This document shows positions 1-9,136 of a stretch of DNA of 64,000 bases, piece by piece (the first letter of the stretch is position 1; every line of letters begins with the position of its first letter). The stretch covers positions 29,127 through 93,126 of the forward strand of contig CACHPB010000004.1 of the NCBI GenBank assembly GCA_902581585.1, read 5' to 3'. The stretch is from an uncultured Pelagibacteraceae bacterium (GTDB lineage Bacteria > Pseudomonadota > Alphaproteobacteria > Pelagibacterales > Pelagibacteraceae). The notes under the pieces were generated by a model. The model saw only the letters and a program-made list of their open reading frames with translations. It was not told the DNA's origin and made no database searches. The position numbers and the translations under genes were made by a program.

Positions 1-154
1 TGTTTTGTCTTGAAAACTGAGATTTTCCAGAAAACTTAGAAGTTTTTTTCTCAATTACAACTGTATTTTTAGATTTTGATTTAGCTTGTTCTATACTACT
101 TAAAGTTTTTTTGGAACTTCCTGATATTGATAGCTTTAATTTTTTTTTCTCCAT
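1..154 (-). CDS. infB: Translation initiation factor IF-2, N-terminal fragment
   Basis: This is the first 51 codons of IF-2, the GTPase that places initiator tRNA on the 30S subunit; the rest lies beyond the window edge. Reading from the ATG at 154 gives a lysine-rich start (MEKKKLKLSISGSSKKT...) typical of the disordered IF-2 N-terminus in this group. It begins 10 bp after the nusA stop, and nusA-infB is a conserved operon pair, which is the main support because no GTPase motif is in view. An ATG at 161 in another frame closes quickly and was discarded. Confidence 0.82.
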   Translation of the reverse strand, partial: MEKKKLKLSISGSSKKTLSSIEQAKSKSKNTVVIEKKTSKFSGKSQFSRQN

Positions 155-164
155 TTTTCATCTC

Positions 165-1718
165 TCAGTCTTTGTAAACTTTGTCTCTTGCTGACATAAT
201 TAAATTATCAGATTCTTGCTTTGATAATGCGAAATCCTCTAGATATCCTTTTATTTTAACTCTCTCACCTTTTACCATATCATATGTGCCTGTTAGTTCA
301 TCTGAAGCTAGATCTGCTAAATCTGTTAAAGTTAATATTTTTTGCTCACCCAATGTAACTAACATACCAGGAGTTAATCCCTCATGATTAATTAAATCAT
401 TTTCCAATCCAAGATCTTTTATTCTTTTTGAAATTTCTTCTTGATCTTTAAGATAAAATTCTTTAGCTCTTTCAATTAATTCTTTAGCAGTATCTTCCTC
501 AATTCCCTCAATTTTAATTAATGCCTCAGTTGAACTATCTTTAATATCATCTATAGATGAAAAGCCTTCAGCAACTAAAAGCTGTCCTAGAGTTTCGTCT
601 AATTCAAGATTTTTTACAATGTTGTCAGTTTTTTCTTTAAATTCTAGTTGTCTTCTTTCAGAATCCTCTTGTTCAGTCATAATATTTATTTCGTAATTCA
701 ATAATTTTGTAGCCAATCTCACGTTCTGACCTCTTCTTCCTATGGCTTTACTAAGATTTTCCTCAGTCAATATGACATCAAGCTTTTTAGCCTCATTATC
801 AACATTAACTCTTTGTACTTCGGCTGGAGATAATGCGTTTGCAACTATTACTGCAGGATCTTCAGACCAATTAACTATATCAATTTTCTCCCCCTGAAGT
901 TCATTGACAACAGCTTGAACTCTGCTACCTCTCATGCCCACACATGCTCCAACAGGATCTAATGAAGTGTCAATCGCCTTGACACAAATTTTTGCTCTAC
1001 TACCAGGGTCTCTAGCTGATGATTTTATCTCAATTAAACCATCATAAATTTCTGGGACTTCTTGGATAAAAAGTTTATCCATAAACTTCGGGTGAGCTCT
1101 TGATAAAAATATTTGTTGGCCCCTTGGTTCTCTTCTTACATCTAAACAATAAGCTTTAACTCTGTCTCCTGCTTTTATATTTTCTCTTGGAATCATTTCA
1201 TTCTTTTGAATAATTGCCTCCGTCCTTCCAAGGTCGACAATTACATTTCCAAATTCTAATCTTTTTACTATTCCACTTAAAATTGTATCTTTTTTATCTA
1301 TGAAATCAGTATATTGCCTTTCTCTCTCTGCCTCTCTTACATTAAAACTTATTACCTGTTTGGCAGTTTGAGCAGCAATTCTGCCAAAGTCAAAAGATGG
1401 TAACGGTTGAAGTACTTCATCTCCAATTTGTTTATCATTATTTATCTTATCTAGTTTGATTGCGTCATTTAATGTAATTTCTAAGTTTGAGTTTTCAGGA
1501 TTTTCAACAATTATTAATTTCCTAAATATTCCTATGTCTCCATTATCTCTGTTAATTTCTACTTTAATCTCGTTATCTGAACCAAATTTCGATTTAGCAG
1601 CTTTAGCTATGCCTGTTTCCATCGAACTTATAATAAGTTCTATATCAATGGATTTCTCTAATGCAACGGCCTCAGCAATTCTAAGTAATTCAAGTTTATC
1701 AGCTCTTCTATTTAACAT
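165..1718 (-). CDS. nusA: Transcription termination/antitermination factor NusA
   Basis: NusA binds RNA polymerase and nascent RNA and controls pausing, intrinsic termination and antitermination. The 517-residue product has the N-terminal polymerase-binding domain, an S1 domain (about residues 140-210), two KH domains with VGMRGSRV and IGRRGQNVR loops, and a C-terminal helix-hairpin-helix region (about 365-510). I start at the ATG at 1718 because MLNRRADKLELLRIAEAVA aligns with the usual NusA start. A TTG five codons upstream lies in the T-tract of a terminator. The usual upstream rimP and downstream ylxR are absent: metK precedes it and infB follows after 10 bp. Confidence 0.95.
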   Translation of the reverse strand: MLNRRADKLELLRIAEAVALEKSIDIELIISSMETGIAKAAKSKFGSDNEIKVEINRDNGDIGIFRKLIIVENPENSNLEITLNDAIKLDKINNDKQIGDEVLQPLPSFDFGRIAAQTAKQVISFNVREAERERQYTDFIDKKDTILSGIVKRLEFGNVIVDLGRTEAIIQKNEMIPRENIKAGDRVKAYCLDVRREPRGQQIFLSRAHPKFMDKLFIQEVPEIYDGLIEIKSSARDPGSRAKICVKAIDTSLDPVGACVGMRGSRVQAVVNELQGEKIDIVNWSEDPAVIVANALSPAEVQRVNVDNEAKKLDVILTEENLSKAIGRRGQNVRLATKLLNYEINIMTEQEDSERRQLEFKEKTDNIVKNLELDETLGQLLVAEGFSSIDDIKDSSTEALIKIEGIEEDTAKELIERAKEFYLKDQEEISKRIKDLGLENDLINHEGLTPGMLVTLGEQKILTLTDLADLASDELTGTYDMVKGERVKIKGYLEDFALSKQESDNLIMSARDKVYKD

Positions 1719-1731
1719 AATTTTTTGTGCC

Positions 1732-1758
1732 AAAAAAAAATGGGCCTAAGCCCATTTT
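1732..1758 (-). terminator. Intrinsic terminator between metK and nusA
   Basis: On the minus strand a 9-bp stem (AAAATGGGC / GCCCATTTT, 1737-1758) with a 4-nt loop runs straight into nine T residues. It can end metK transcription. It also sits downstream of a candidate nusA promoter and only 13 bp before the nusA ATG, so it may act as a leader attenuator. Confidence 0.8.
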
Positions 1759-1780
1759 GAAATTTCAACAATGTGCTTGA

Positions 1781-1808
1781 AATATAGTTATTTTTAAATG
1801 CTTTTCAA
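1781..1808 (-). promoter_or_regulatory. Candidate sigma70-type promoter for nusA-infB
   Basis: Minus-strand TTGAAA (1808-1803) and TATATT (1786-1781) are separated by 16 bp in the metK-nusA gap. Transcription would begin near 1774, before the terminator hairpin, giving a leader of roughly 55 nt. In such A+T-rich DNA chance matches are common, so this is a prediction. Confidence 0.4.
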
Positions 1809-1814
1809 CAATAT

Positions 1815-2978
1815 TTACTTGCTAAAAACTGAAGATTTATCTGTTTTTTCCCATGAAAAAGACCCATCTTCCTCAGGAACTCTTCCAAAATGTCCATAGG
1901 CAGCAGTTTTTTGGTAAATGGGTCTGTTTAAACCCAACATTTCTCGAATTCCTCTAGGACTTAAATCAAAGTTTTCTTTAATGAGTTTTTCTACATGTAG
2001 ATTTTTTTCTTCATCATTATCAAACAAGTCCACATAAATAGATAAAGGCTTTGATACACCAATAGCGTAAGCTAATTGTATCAAACATTTGTCAGCAATT
2101 TTTGATGCAACAACATTTTTAGCTAAATATCTTGATGCATAAGCTGCCGATCTATCGACTTTAGTTGGATCTTTACCTGAAAACGCACCTCCACCATGTG
2201 GTGCTGCACCACCATAAGTGTCAACTATAATTTTTCTACCAGTTAAACCACTATCTCCATCTGGACCTCCGATTACAAAGTTTCCAGTAGGATTTATATA
2301 AATCTCTTTTTCATCAAGACTTCCCAACAAGTGTTTAGGTATAGATCTGTCTATGTAGGGCATACAAAGTTCTTTAACTTGAGATAAGTTAACATCTTTT
2401 GAATGTTGTGTAGAAATGACTACTGAAGTTACAGCAGCAGGCATACCATCCTTATACTCTATTGTGATTTGGCTTTTTGAATCTGGTTCTATTCCATGTA
2501 ATTTTCCAGATTTTCTATCTTCCGCCATCAATCTTAAGATTTTATGGGAATAATGAATTGGGGCTGGCATTAAAACATCTGTTTCGTTACAAGCATAACC
2601 AAACATGATTCCTTGGTCTCCAGCTCCTTCGTCTTTATTTCCAGCAGAGTCTACTCCCATAGCTATGTCAGCTGATTGTGAATGAAGGTGAGTTTCAATT
2701 TTAGTTTGTTCTTTCCAAGAAAAACCATCTTGGTCATAACCAATGTCTTTAATACATTCCCTAACCTTTGAAATTAATTCTTCCTGGTTTAGTTCTGGAC
2801 CTCTCACTTCTCCAGCTAATACAACTTTATTTGTTGTTGTTAAAGTTTCGCAAGCAACTCTTGCTTGCGGTTCATTTGCTAGAAAACTATCCACAACCAT
2901 ATCTGAAATTCTGTCACAAACTTTGTCTGGGTGTCCTTCCGAGACCGACTCGCTAGTAAATAAAAAATTTTTTTTCAT
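1815..2978 (-). CDS. metK: S-adenosylmethionine synthetase
   Basis: MetK makes S-adenosylmethionine from methionine and ATP in the cytoplasm. The 387-residue length is normal. The family signatures are present: [14 protein letters not shown] at the N-terminus, [12 protein letters not shown] around residue 117, and the phosphate-binding [19 protein letters not shown] around residue 262. Its ATG overlaps the lnt stop by one base (TAATG), so the two are translationally coupled. I see no SAM riboswitch in front of it, because lnt directly abuts. An intrinsic terminator follows. Confidence 0.98.
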   Translation of the reverse strand: MKKNFLFTSESVSEGHPDKVCDRISDMVVDSFLANEPQARVACETLTTTNKVVLAGEVRGPELNQEELISKVRECIKDIGYDQDGFSWKEQTKIETHLHSQSADIAMGVDSAGNKDEGAGDQGIMFGYACNETDVLMPAPIHYSHKILRLMAEDRKSGKLHGIEPDSKSQITIEYKDGMPAAVTSVVISTQHSKDVNLSQVKELCMPYIDRSIPKHLLGSLDEKEIYINPTGNFVIGGPDGDSGLTGRKIIVDTYGGAAPHGGGAFSGKDPTKVDRSAAYASRYLAKNVVASKIADKCLIQLAYAIGVSKPLSIYVDLFDNDEEKNLHVEKLIKENFDLSPRGIREMLGLNRPIYQKTAAYGHFGRVPEEDGSFSWEKTDKSSVFSK

Positions 2979-4501
2979 TAATTCCCCCGTATTTTAAAAA
3001 AAAAAATTAAACTAATATAAATAAATAGAAAATAAAAGAAGATCTTATTGCCAAAAGAACTAAAGATAGTTTTATTGGACTTTTTAAAAGATTTAACTTC
3101 AATAAATCCCTCATCAGTTGTTAAAATCTTATCAATTACTTGCCCTTTTGAGTTTATAAATGCTGAAATACCATTGTTTGACGATCGTATAACAGATGTT
3201 CCTTCTTCGATAGATCTAAAAATTGAGTGTGAGAAATGTTGATATGGACCAATTGAATTTCCAAACCAACCATCTTCAGATATATTTAGAATAAAATCAA
3301 AATTAGTTTTATTTTTATTAATTTTCCCAGAGTAAATAATTTCGTAGCAAATTAGAGGTATAAAATTATAATTAAATAAATTTATTGGATCTCTTCGCAC
3401 ATCTGGTGAAAAAGATTGATAACCCTGAGTTATTTTTTTGAAGCCCAACTTACCTAATATTTTTTCAAATGGTAAAAATTCTCCAAAAGGTACTAATTTA
3501 TTTTTGTAATATTTTCCTAGAATATTAAGTTCATTATCCAGAACTAAGAGAGAATTATATATTTCTTGATTTTCTTGTATGTTCATACCTAAAACGATCT
3601 TGTGTTTTTTTGAAAAATTATTTGAAAATAGTCTTTTAAATTTTTTAAGATCTTCAAAGTAAATAATTGAAAGAATACCCTCTGGTAAAATAAATAATGT
3701 TTCATTTTCTGGATTTGGTTTAGAAATGTTAATTAATTCTAAAATAAATTCTCTTGGATTTTCATTTTGAAAATACCTGTCAATATTTATATTTGGAGAA
3801 ATTATCTTAATAGAAAATCCTAAATCTTTTTTTTCAGTCAATTCATGAGTTCTTAAATTGTAACTTCCATAAAAATAATTTGTAATAAACACTAACAAAG
3901 AAAAAATAAATATATATATTTTCAGATGTTTGTTGTAATTATAAAATAAAATAGTTGGCAATAAAAAAATCAAAATTATAATTGAATTAAAAGTGTAAGT
4001 TCCAATTATAGAAAGTATTTGAATAGACTCTAAATAGTTTACTAAACTAAAAGAAATTAAATTCCATGGAAAACCTCCAAAAATAAAACCTCTAACATAC
4101 TCAAATATAGACAGAGAAGTGGCTAGTATTAAAATTGATAAAAAGTTTTTTTTTGGATTTAAAAATGAAAAAATTAATGTTGATAAACCATAAAATAATC
4201 CCAAAAATAAAGGTATTAAAGTTAGAGCAAAAGGGATCAAAGGTTTAAAAGTATCTTCAAATGTAAGTGAATTAGTTATCCAATATAAATTCGAAATAAA
4301 ATAACTAAAACCAAAAATCCATCCTATGTAAAATGATTTAACTTTATCCTTAGGGCTTTTTAACAATACCCATAAAAACGCAGGATATGAAAAAAAGTTA
4401 AGATAGAAAAAATCATAAGGTGGGAGGCTTAAAGAAGAAATCAAACCCAATAAAGATACATAAGAATATAATAAAATTTTTTTTTTATATATTAAAGTCA
4501 A
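2978..4501 (-). CDS. lnt: Apolipoprotein N-acyltransferase
   Basis: Lnt is the inner-membrane enzyme that adds the third acyl chain to lipoproteins after signal peptide removal. The 507-residue protein has about six N-terminal membrane segments followed by a nitrilase-type domain. The catalytic Glu-Lys-Cys triad is visible at E274 (LPEGILS), K335 (NKLVPFGEF) and C385 (ICYEIIY), close to the Escherichia coli positions. The start appears to be TTG at 4501, with no nearby ATG in frame. It lies 6 bp after ybeY and overlaps metK by one base. Lipoproteins in this window (LptE, BON protein, DUF3576-type protein) are potential substrates. Confidence 0.95.
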   Translation of the reverse strand: MTLIYKKKILLYSYVSLLGLISSLSLPPYDFFYLNFFSYPAFLWVLLKSPKDKVKSFYIGWIFGFSYFISNLYWITNSLTFEDTFKPLIPFALTLIPLFLGLFYGLSTLIFSFLNPKKNFLSILILATSLSIFEYVRGFIFGGFPWNLISFSLVNYLESIQILSIIGTYTFNSIIILIFLLPTILFYNYNKHLKIYIFIFSLLVFITNYFYGSYNLRTHELTEKKDLGFSIKIISPNINIDRYFQNENPREFILELINISKPNPENETLFILPEGILSIIYFEDLKKFKRLFSNNFSKKHKIVLGMNIQENQEIYNSLLVLDNELNILGKYYKNKLVPFGEFLPFEKILGKLGFKKITQGYQSFSPDVRRDPINLFNYNFIPLICYEIIYSGKINKNKTNFDFILNISEDGWFGNSIGPYQHFSHSIFRSIEEGTSVIRSSNNGISAFINSKGQVIDKILTTDEGFIEVKSFKKSNKTIFSSFGNKIFFYFLFIYISLIFFFKIRGN

Positions 4502-4507
4502 TTTATT

Positions 4508-4945
4508 TTATGAGAATAGTTTGAGTATTGATTTTTCTTTTCTATGCATTTTAATAAAATCATCTAGTTGTTTGTGATCATAACCAATCAAATGAAGATA
4601 CCCATGTATCCACATTCTATCAAATTCTGTAAAAAAATTTTTTTCCTTTGATCTATTTTTAATTATTTCATAACTAATTGCTATATCACCAACATAAAGA
4701 AATTTTTTATCTTTTATTTCAATAGGAAAAGATAAAACATCTGTTGGTTTATTTTTTTTTCTAAATTTTAAATTAAGCTTTTTCATTTTTTTGTTATTAG
4801 TAAGGAGTACTGAAAATTCATGATTTTTACTTTTAAAAGAAGGTTCTTTAGATAAAATTTTAAGTCTTTTATTTAAATAATCATTAGGGTTTTTTAAAAT
4901 TTTTGTCCAATTTGAATGACCTGAAATTACATTGGCCTTTATCAT
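4508..4945 (-). CDS. ybeY: Endoribonuclease YbeY
   Basis: YbeY is a zinc metalloenzyme needed for 16S rRNA 3'-end maturation and ribosome quality control. The 145-residue product carries the metal-binding signature HGYLHLIGYDH near residue 115 and the upstream PTDVLSFP motif. Its start codon overlaps the end of ybeZ by one base, and lnt follows, which is the standard ybeZ-ybeY-lnt order of proteobacteria. The corC-type gene often found between ybeY and lnt is missing here. Confidence 0.96.
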   Translation of the reverse strand: MIKANVISGHSNWTKILKNPNDYLNKRLKILSKEPSFKSKNHEFSVLLTNNKKMKKLNLKFRKKNKPTDVLSFPIEIKDKKFLYVGDIAISYEIIKNRSKEKNFFTEFDRMWIHGYLHLIGYDHKQLDDFIKMHRKEKSILKLFS

Positions 4946-5949
4946 TATTCAGCACTTTTATCCGAATATGCTTTCACGATCTTTGATACGAGCGGATGTC
5001 TAACTACATCTTTGTGATCAAAATCAACAACCGCAATTTCATTTAGATGATTAAGTAATTTTTTTGATCTATCCAATCCTGATAGTGACTTATTAGGCAA
5101 ATCTATTTGAGAGGGATCTCCATTTATTACTATCTTAGAGTTTTCGCCTATTCTAGTCAAAAACATTTTAATTTGAGTATCTGTTGCATTTTGTGCCTCA
5201 TCTAGAATTGCAAATGAATTTTTTAAAGTCCTTCCCCTCATGAAAGCAAGTGGAGCTATCTCAATATCACCAACTTCAATCTTTTTTTGTATTTTTTCGA
5301 AATCTAATAAATCATACAAGGAATCATATAATGGTCTTAGATATGGATCTACTTTCTCTCTCATATCACCTGGTAAAAATCCGAGTCTTTCCCCCGCCTC
5401 AACAGCTGGTCTAGATAAAATAATTCTCTCAATTTTTTTGTCTAACAACATTGTTAATGCTACTGCAACAGCTAAAAAAGTTTTGCCTGTTCCAGCTGGT
5501 CCAGCTGAAATAATTATATCTGACTTTTTTAGTGCTCTGACATAGTCTTTCTGTTTTTCAGATCTAGGAATTACAGATTTTTTTGGTGTTTTAATTATAT
5601 ATTCTATTTTATTTTCAGAGTCGTTGTTTTCATCAATCATAAACTTATTTACAGACGAAATTATATCTTTTTTTTCAATTGTTCCATTATTTAAATATTG
5701 TTCAGTCAAAAATTGAATAGCATTTTTTACTATATTGTTCTTTTCAAGATCACTTTTTACAAGGATTGAATTACCTCTTGAATATAAATTAGTTTCTGTA
5801 ATTTTTTCTAATTCTTTTAAATTATTGTTAAATTCACCTGTAACACCAAGTAACAAATCATTATTTTGAAAAATTATGCTAAGTGTATTGTTTTCTGAAT
5901 ATACATATTTTAGCTCAGAAATAACTTTTTTTTTATTAATCTTACTCAA
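4945..5949 (-). CDS. ybeZ: PhoH-family ATPase YbeZ
   Basis: This is a PhoH-like P-loop ATPase that works with YbeY in RNA metabolism. The 334-residue protein has an N-terminal KH-like region and an ATPase core with Walker A GPAGTGKT near residue 152, the RPAVEAGERLGFLPGD signature, and FAILDEAQNAT as Walker B. The start is TTG at 5949, one base after the miaB TGA stop; the next in-frame ATG is far downstream. Exact biochemical activity remains uncertain for this family. Confidence 0.94.
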   Translation of the reverse strand: MSKINKKKVISELKYVYSENNTLSIIFQNNDLLLGVTGEFNNNLKELEKITETNLYSRGNSILVKSDLEKNNIVKNAIQFLTEQYLNNGTIEKKDIISSVNKFMIDENNDSENKIEYIIKTPKKSVIPRSEKQKDYVRALKKSDIIISAGPAGTGKTFLAVAVALTMLLDKKIERIILSRPAVEAGERLGFLPGDMREKVDPYLRPLYDSLYDLLDFEKIQKKIEVGDIEIAPLAFMRGRTLKNSFAILDEAQNATDTQIKMFLTRIGENSKIVINGDPSQIDLPNKSLSGLDRSKKLLNHLNEIAVVDFDHKDVVRHPLVSKIVKAYSDKSAE

Positions 5950-5950
5950 T

Positions 5951-7285
5951 TCAGGCTGCTTTCATATTTTTGGTTGCTGAACCAAATAATGTATTCTGGT
6001 TACTAGTTTTTATCTTTACTTTAATAATTTTTCCGATTTGATTATCACTTCCATCAAAAATAACTGGCGTGATGTAATTATTTCTTCCAAAATATTTATT
6101 TTGTTTTTCAATTTTATTTTCAACAAGCACATCAATAATTTGATTTTCCATTAATTTATTAATTTGTATTTGGTTATCAAATAATTTACCCTGAATTAAT
6201 TGTAATCTTTCTTTAGCAATATTTTTATCTATCATTTCTAGTTTTGAGGCTACTGTTCCTGGTCTGGGGCTAAAGATAAAGGAAAATGAATTAATAAATT
6301 TAATTTTTTTTATTAAGTTAAATGTTTCCTCAAAATCTTTTTGATTTTCACCTGGATAACCAATAATAAAATCGCTTGAAAATTCAATATCTTTGCTAAT
6401 TTTTTTTAATCTTTCGTAAACATTTAAATAATCATCAACTGTATGCTTTCTATTCATTAATTCTAATATTTTATTTGATCCACTTTGAATAGGTAGGTGA
6501 ACAAATGGCATTAGTTTTTTAGAAGAAGAATAACAATCAATTAAGTCTTCAGTCATGTCTCTTGGGTGTGAAGTTGTATATCTTAATCTTTCTAGTTCTG
6601 AATATTGATTCAAGTAATTTATTAAACTTGAAAGTCTATATTCTTTACCATTTTCTAAATAAGAGTAAGCATTAACATTCTGGCCAAGTAATGTAATTTC
6701 TTTTGCACCATTTTCTATTAATTGTTCAGCTTCTGTTATAATTTTTGTAAATGGTCTAGAGTATTCTGGTCCCCTTGTGTATGGGACTACACAGAAATGA
6801 CAAAATTTATCACAACCCTCTTGAATGGTTAAAAAGGTGGATATTTTGCTATTATTATTTTTTATTTGATCAAAATATCCAAATTTTGAAATTGTATCAA
6901 ACTCAGTTTCCTCTTGCTTTTGATTTACAACATGCTTTTTCAACAAGTCATTAACTTTATGATACGACTGAGGTCCTAAAACAATATCAATATACGGTTC
7001 CCTTTTGACCATTTCCTCATTTTCAGCTTGAGCAACACAACCAGCAATTACCATAATTGGTTTTTTTTTATCTCTGTATAATTTTTTAACTCTTCCAATT
7101 TCATGATAAACTTTTTCTTTTGCCTTATCACGTATGTGACATGTATTTAATACATAACAATCTGCATTAGACTGATTATTGGTTTTAATAAATCCTAACT
7201 TGCTGACAGAGTCATAAATTCTATTAGAGTCGTACTCATTCATTTGACAACCAAAAGTTTTGATGAAAATTTTTTTTTCTATCAT
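5951..7285 (-). CDS. miaB: tRNA 2-methylthio-N6-isopentenyladenosine synthase
   Basis: MiaB is a radical-SAM methylthiotransferase that modifies A37 of tRNAs reading U-starting codons. The 444-residue protein has the N-terminal UPF0004 domain with its three cysteines (GCQMNEYDS, NTCHIRDKA, GCVAQAE), the radical-SAM motif GCDKFCHFCVVPYTRG near residue 157, and a C-terminal TRAM domain. It sits between fur and ybeZ, as in many alphaproteobacteria. Confidence 0.96.
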   Translation of the reverse strand: MIEKKIFIKTFGCQMNEYDSNRIYDSVSKLGFIKTNNQSNADCYVLNTCHIRDKAKEKVYHEIGRVKKLYRDKKKPIMVIAGCVAQAENEEMVKREPYIDIVLGPQSYHKVNDLLKKHVVNQKQEETEFDTISKFGYFDQIKNNNSKISTFLTIQEGCDKFCHFCVVPYTRGPEYSRPFTKIITEAEQLIENGAKEITLLGQNVNAYSYLENGKEYRLSSLINYLNQYSELERLRYTTSHPRDMTEDLIDCYSSSKKLMPFVHLPIQSGSNKILELMNRKHTVDDYLNVYERLKKISKDIEFSSDFIIGYPGENQKDFEETFNLIKKIKFINSFSFIFSPRPGTVASKLEMIDKNIAKERLQLIQGKLFDNQIQINKLMENQIIDVLVENKIEKQNKYFGRNNYITPVIFDGSDNQIGKIIKVKIKTSNQNTLFGSATKNMKAA

Positions 7286-7324
7286 GTTTTAACTTTTAAG
7301 AATAAAATCAAAAAGATTTGCCAT

Positions 7325-7750
7325 TTATTTTTTTTTGACTCCATAGAGCTCTAGCTTATGGTCTACCAGCTTATATCCATACTTTTCAGCAACTTTTTTT
7401 TGTAATTTTTCAATTTCATCATCTACAAATTCAATTATTTCTCCTGATTTAATATCTATAAGATGATCATGATGACTTTCTACTATTGTTTCATATCTTG
7501 CTTTTCCACCCTTGAAATCATGTTTAGTAAGAATTCCTGCCTCCTCAAAAAGTTTCACTGTTCTATAAATAGTTGCAATACTTATTTTGGAATCTAATTT
7601 TGAAACTCTTTTATACAATTCATCAACATCTGGATGATCAGACTCACCATAAACTTCTTTAGACTCTGACAAAACTTTTGCAATTATTTTTCGTTGGTCT
7701 GTAAGTTTAACACCTTTTTTTTGACAAATTTCTTCTATTGTTTCAGACAT
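7325..7750 (-). CDS. fur: Fur-family metal-responsive repressor
   Basis: This 141-residue protein has the Fur fold: an N-terminal winged helix (about residues 1-85) and a dimerisation domain with the metal-binding SHHDHLIDIKSGEIIEF segment. It has no C-terminal CxxC pairs, as in many alphaproteobacterial Fur/Mur proteins, so the structural zinc site is absent. Iron or manganese could be the effector; the sequence does not decide. It starts 8 bp after tsaB and ends 39 bp before miaB. Confidence 0.92.
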   Translation of the reverse strand: MSETIEEICQKKGVKLTDQRKIIAKVLSESKEVYGESDHPDVDELYKRVSKLDSKISIATIYRTVKLFEEAGILTKHDFKGGKARYETIVESHHDHLIDIKSGEIIEFVDDEIEKLQKKVAEKYGYKLVDHKLELYGVKKK

Positions 7751-7758
7751 AATTTATT

Positions 7759-8136
7759 TTAACTCGAATATACAGGTTTTATCAAACTTTTATTTGAAAA
7801 TTTTTTTTCGTCCAAATTTGTCAAATTTTTATAATTCTTTTTCACTAAATTCTTAGATTTGAAACCGAATAAAGCAGCTTTATTTGATAAAGATATTGCT
7901 TTAGCGATAGATAATGAAATTCTTAAAGTAGTAAATTTACCAGGTCCTAAATTCACATAAATTCTATTGATATCGCCTATTTTTATTTTTTTTTTATTTA
8001 AAAAATTTAAAATCAGTTTCATAAAATTGTCAAAATTTTCTCTACTGTTTATATGTTGCGTGGTATATGATCGATTATTAGCAACGATGGCAAAAACAAT
8101 TTTTTCATTAGCAGCATCAATAATAAAATTTATCAT
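7759..8136 (-). CDS. tsaB: Short TsaB (tRNA t6A synthesis partner)
   Basis: TsaB is the inactive TsaD paralogue that scaffolds the threonylcarbamoyl-adenosine (t6A37) synthase. From the ATG at 8136 the protein begins MINFIIDAANEKIVFAI, matching the usual ASKHA start, and contains GPGKFTTLRISLSIAKAIS, the family's GPGSFTGLR region. It has only 125 residues against the usual 200-230, so the C-terminal lobe is essentially gone. fur begins 8 bp after its stop, so no remnant is left. The rimI often found next to tsaB is absent. Its first 50 bp overlap the opposing deacetylase gene. Confidence 0.85.
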   Translation of the reverse strand: MINFIIDAANEKIVFAIVANNRSYTTQHINSRENFDNFMKLILNFLNKKKIKIGDINRIYVNLGPGKFTTLRISLSIAKAISLSNKAALFGFKSKNLVKKNYKNLTNLDEKKFSNKSLIKPVYSS

Positions 8137-9136
8137 TTTTTTTGTGTTTTTTTTAAATGCTAATGCTGAAACTGTAAACAAAAAATATGAACTTAATGAA
8201 AGTGGAATATTAGCTTTAATGTACCACAGATTTGAAGAAAACAAATACCCTTCAACTAATATAAGAATTGAAGCTTTCAAAAAACATATAAATATTATCA
8301 ATCAGAATGAACTAAAATTTTTAAACCCAAAAAATTTTGACAGCGAATTTAAAAAAGTTAGTGGAGAAAAAAAGATTTTGCTTACCATCGATGATGCTTT
8401 CTCCTCATTTTATATTAATGCGTGGCCAATGCTGAAAGAAAAAAAAGTTCCATTTATTTTATTTGTCTCGACTGAAACAGTTGGAAAGAAAGGTTATATG
8501 AGTTGGGATGAAATTATTAAAATATCAAAAGAAGATTTTGTACATATTGGCAATCATTCTCACTCACATAAATATTTGACAAAATATAAATTTGATAATT
8601 TTAAAAAGGATATAGATAAGTCTATTGAAATATTTCAACAAAAATTGAATTATAATCCAGTATTTTTTTCTTATCCCTTTGGTGAATACAGCTTAGATCA
8701 AAAAAAATATATTTCTAGTAAATTTGATTTTGCATTTGGTCAACATTCAGGTGTTATAGATTTGAATAAAGATAAATATGAATTACCAAGATTCCCTATA
8801 AATGAAAAATATGGTGATTTTGATAGATTCAAATTTTTAATTAATCTTTTACCAATTCAATACAAATTATTATTACCTGAAGATAAACTTTTATCTGATG
8901 ATAATAACCCTCCATCTGTGGTAATTGAGTTTTTTGAAGAACAAGATAACATAAATTTAATTAATTGTTTTTCAAATGAGGGTGGAACTTGGAAAAATTC
9001 TAAATTAATTTATACAGATAATATTATTCAGATTGAGCTAAAAGAGAAATTTCTACCAAGGAGAGGTAGGATTAATTGTTCTATGAAAGATGTTGATGGT
9101 TGGAGATGGTTTGGAACACAGTTTACTCTAAATTAA
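8087..9136 (+). CDS. Exported polysaccharide deacetylase (NodB fold)
   Basis: This 349-residue protein has a hydrophobic signal peptide (about residues 1-27, ending FLNANA). A carbohydrate esterase 4 domain follows: LALMYHRF, LLTIDDAFSS (the metal- and base-contributing aspartates), HIGNHSHSHKYL (zinc histidines) and FFSYPFGEYS. It probably deacetylates an envelope or extracellular glycan; the substrate is unknown. I start at the ATG at 8087 because the signal peptide begins there. This puts its first 50 bp antisense to the start of tsaB. It overlaps the opposing Bax-like gene by 4 bp at the stop codons. Confidence 0.85.
   Translation: MAKTIFSLAASIIKFIIFFVFFLNANAETVNKKYELNESGILALMYHRFEENKYPSTNIRIEAFKKHINIINQNELKFLNPKNFDSEFKKVSGEKKILLTIDDAFSSFYINAWPMLKEKKVPFILFVSTETVGKKGYMSWDEIIKISKEDFVHIGNHSHSHKYLTKYKFDNFKKDIDKSIEIFQQKLNYNPVFFSYPFGEYSLDQKKYISSKFDFAFGQHSGVIDLNKDKYELPRFPINEKYGDFDRFKFLINLLPIQYKLLLPEDKLLSDDNNPPSVVIEFFEEQDNINLINCFSNEGGTWKNSKLIYTDNIIQIELKEKFLPRRGRINCSMKDVDGWRWFGTQFTLN

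Noticed and set aside
1456..1749. Open plus-strand frame antisense to nusA
   Set aside because: It has no start context or recognisable domain and mirrors the conserved nusA reading frame; similar antisense frames across dnaK, hslU, metK and others were also dropped.
2979..3010. A SAM riboswitch before metK
   Set aside because: lnt directly overlaps the metK start, and I see no riboswitch-like structure in the junction.
7967..8086. Upstream extension of the deacetylase frame into tsaB
   Set aside because: The extra residues are antisense tsaB sequence ahead of a clear signal peptide that begins at 8087.
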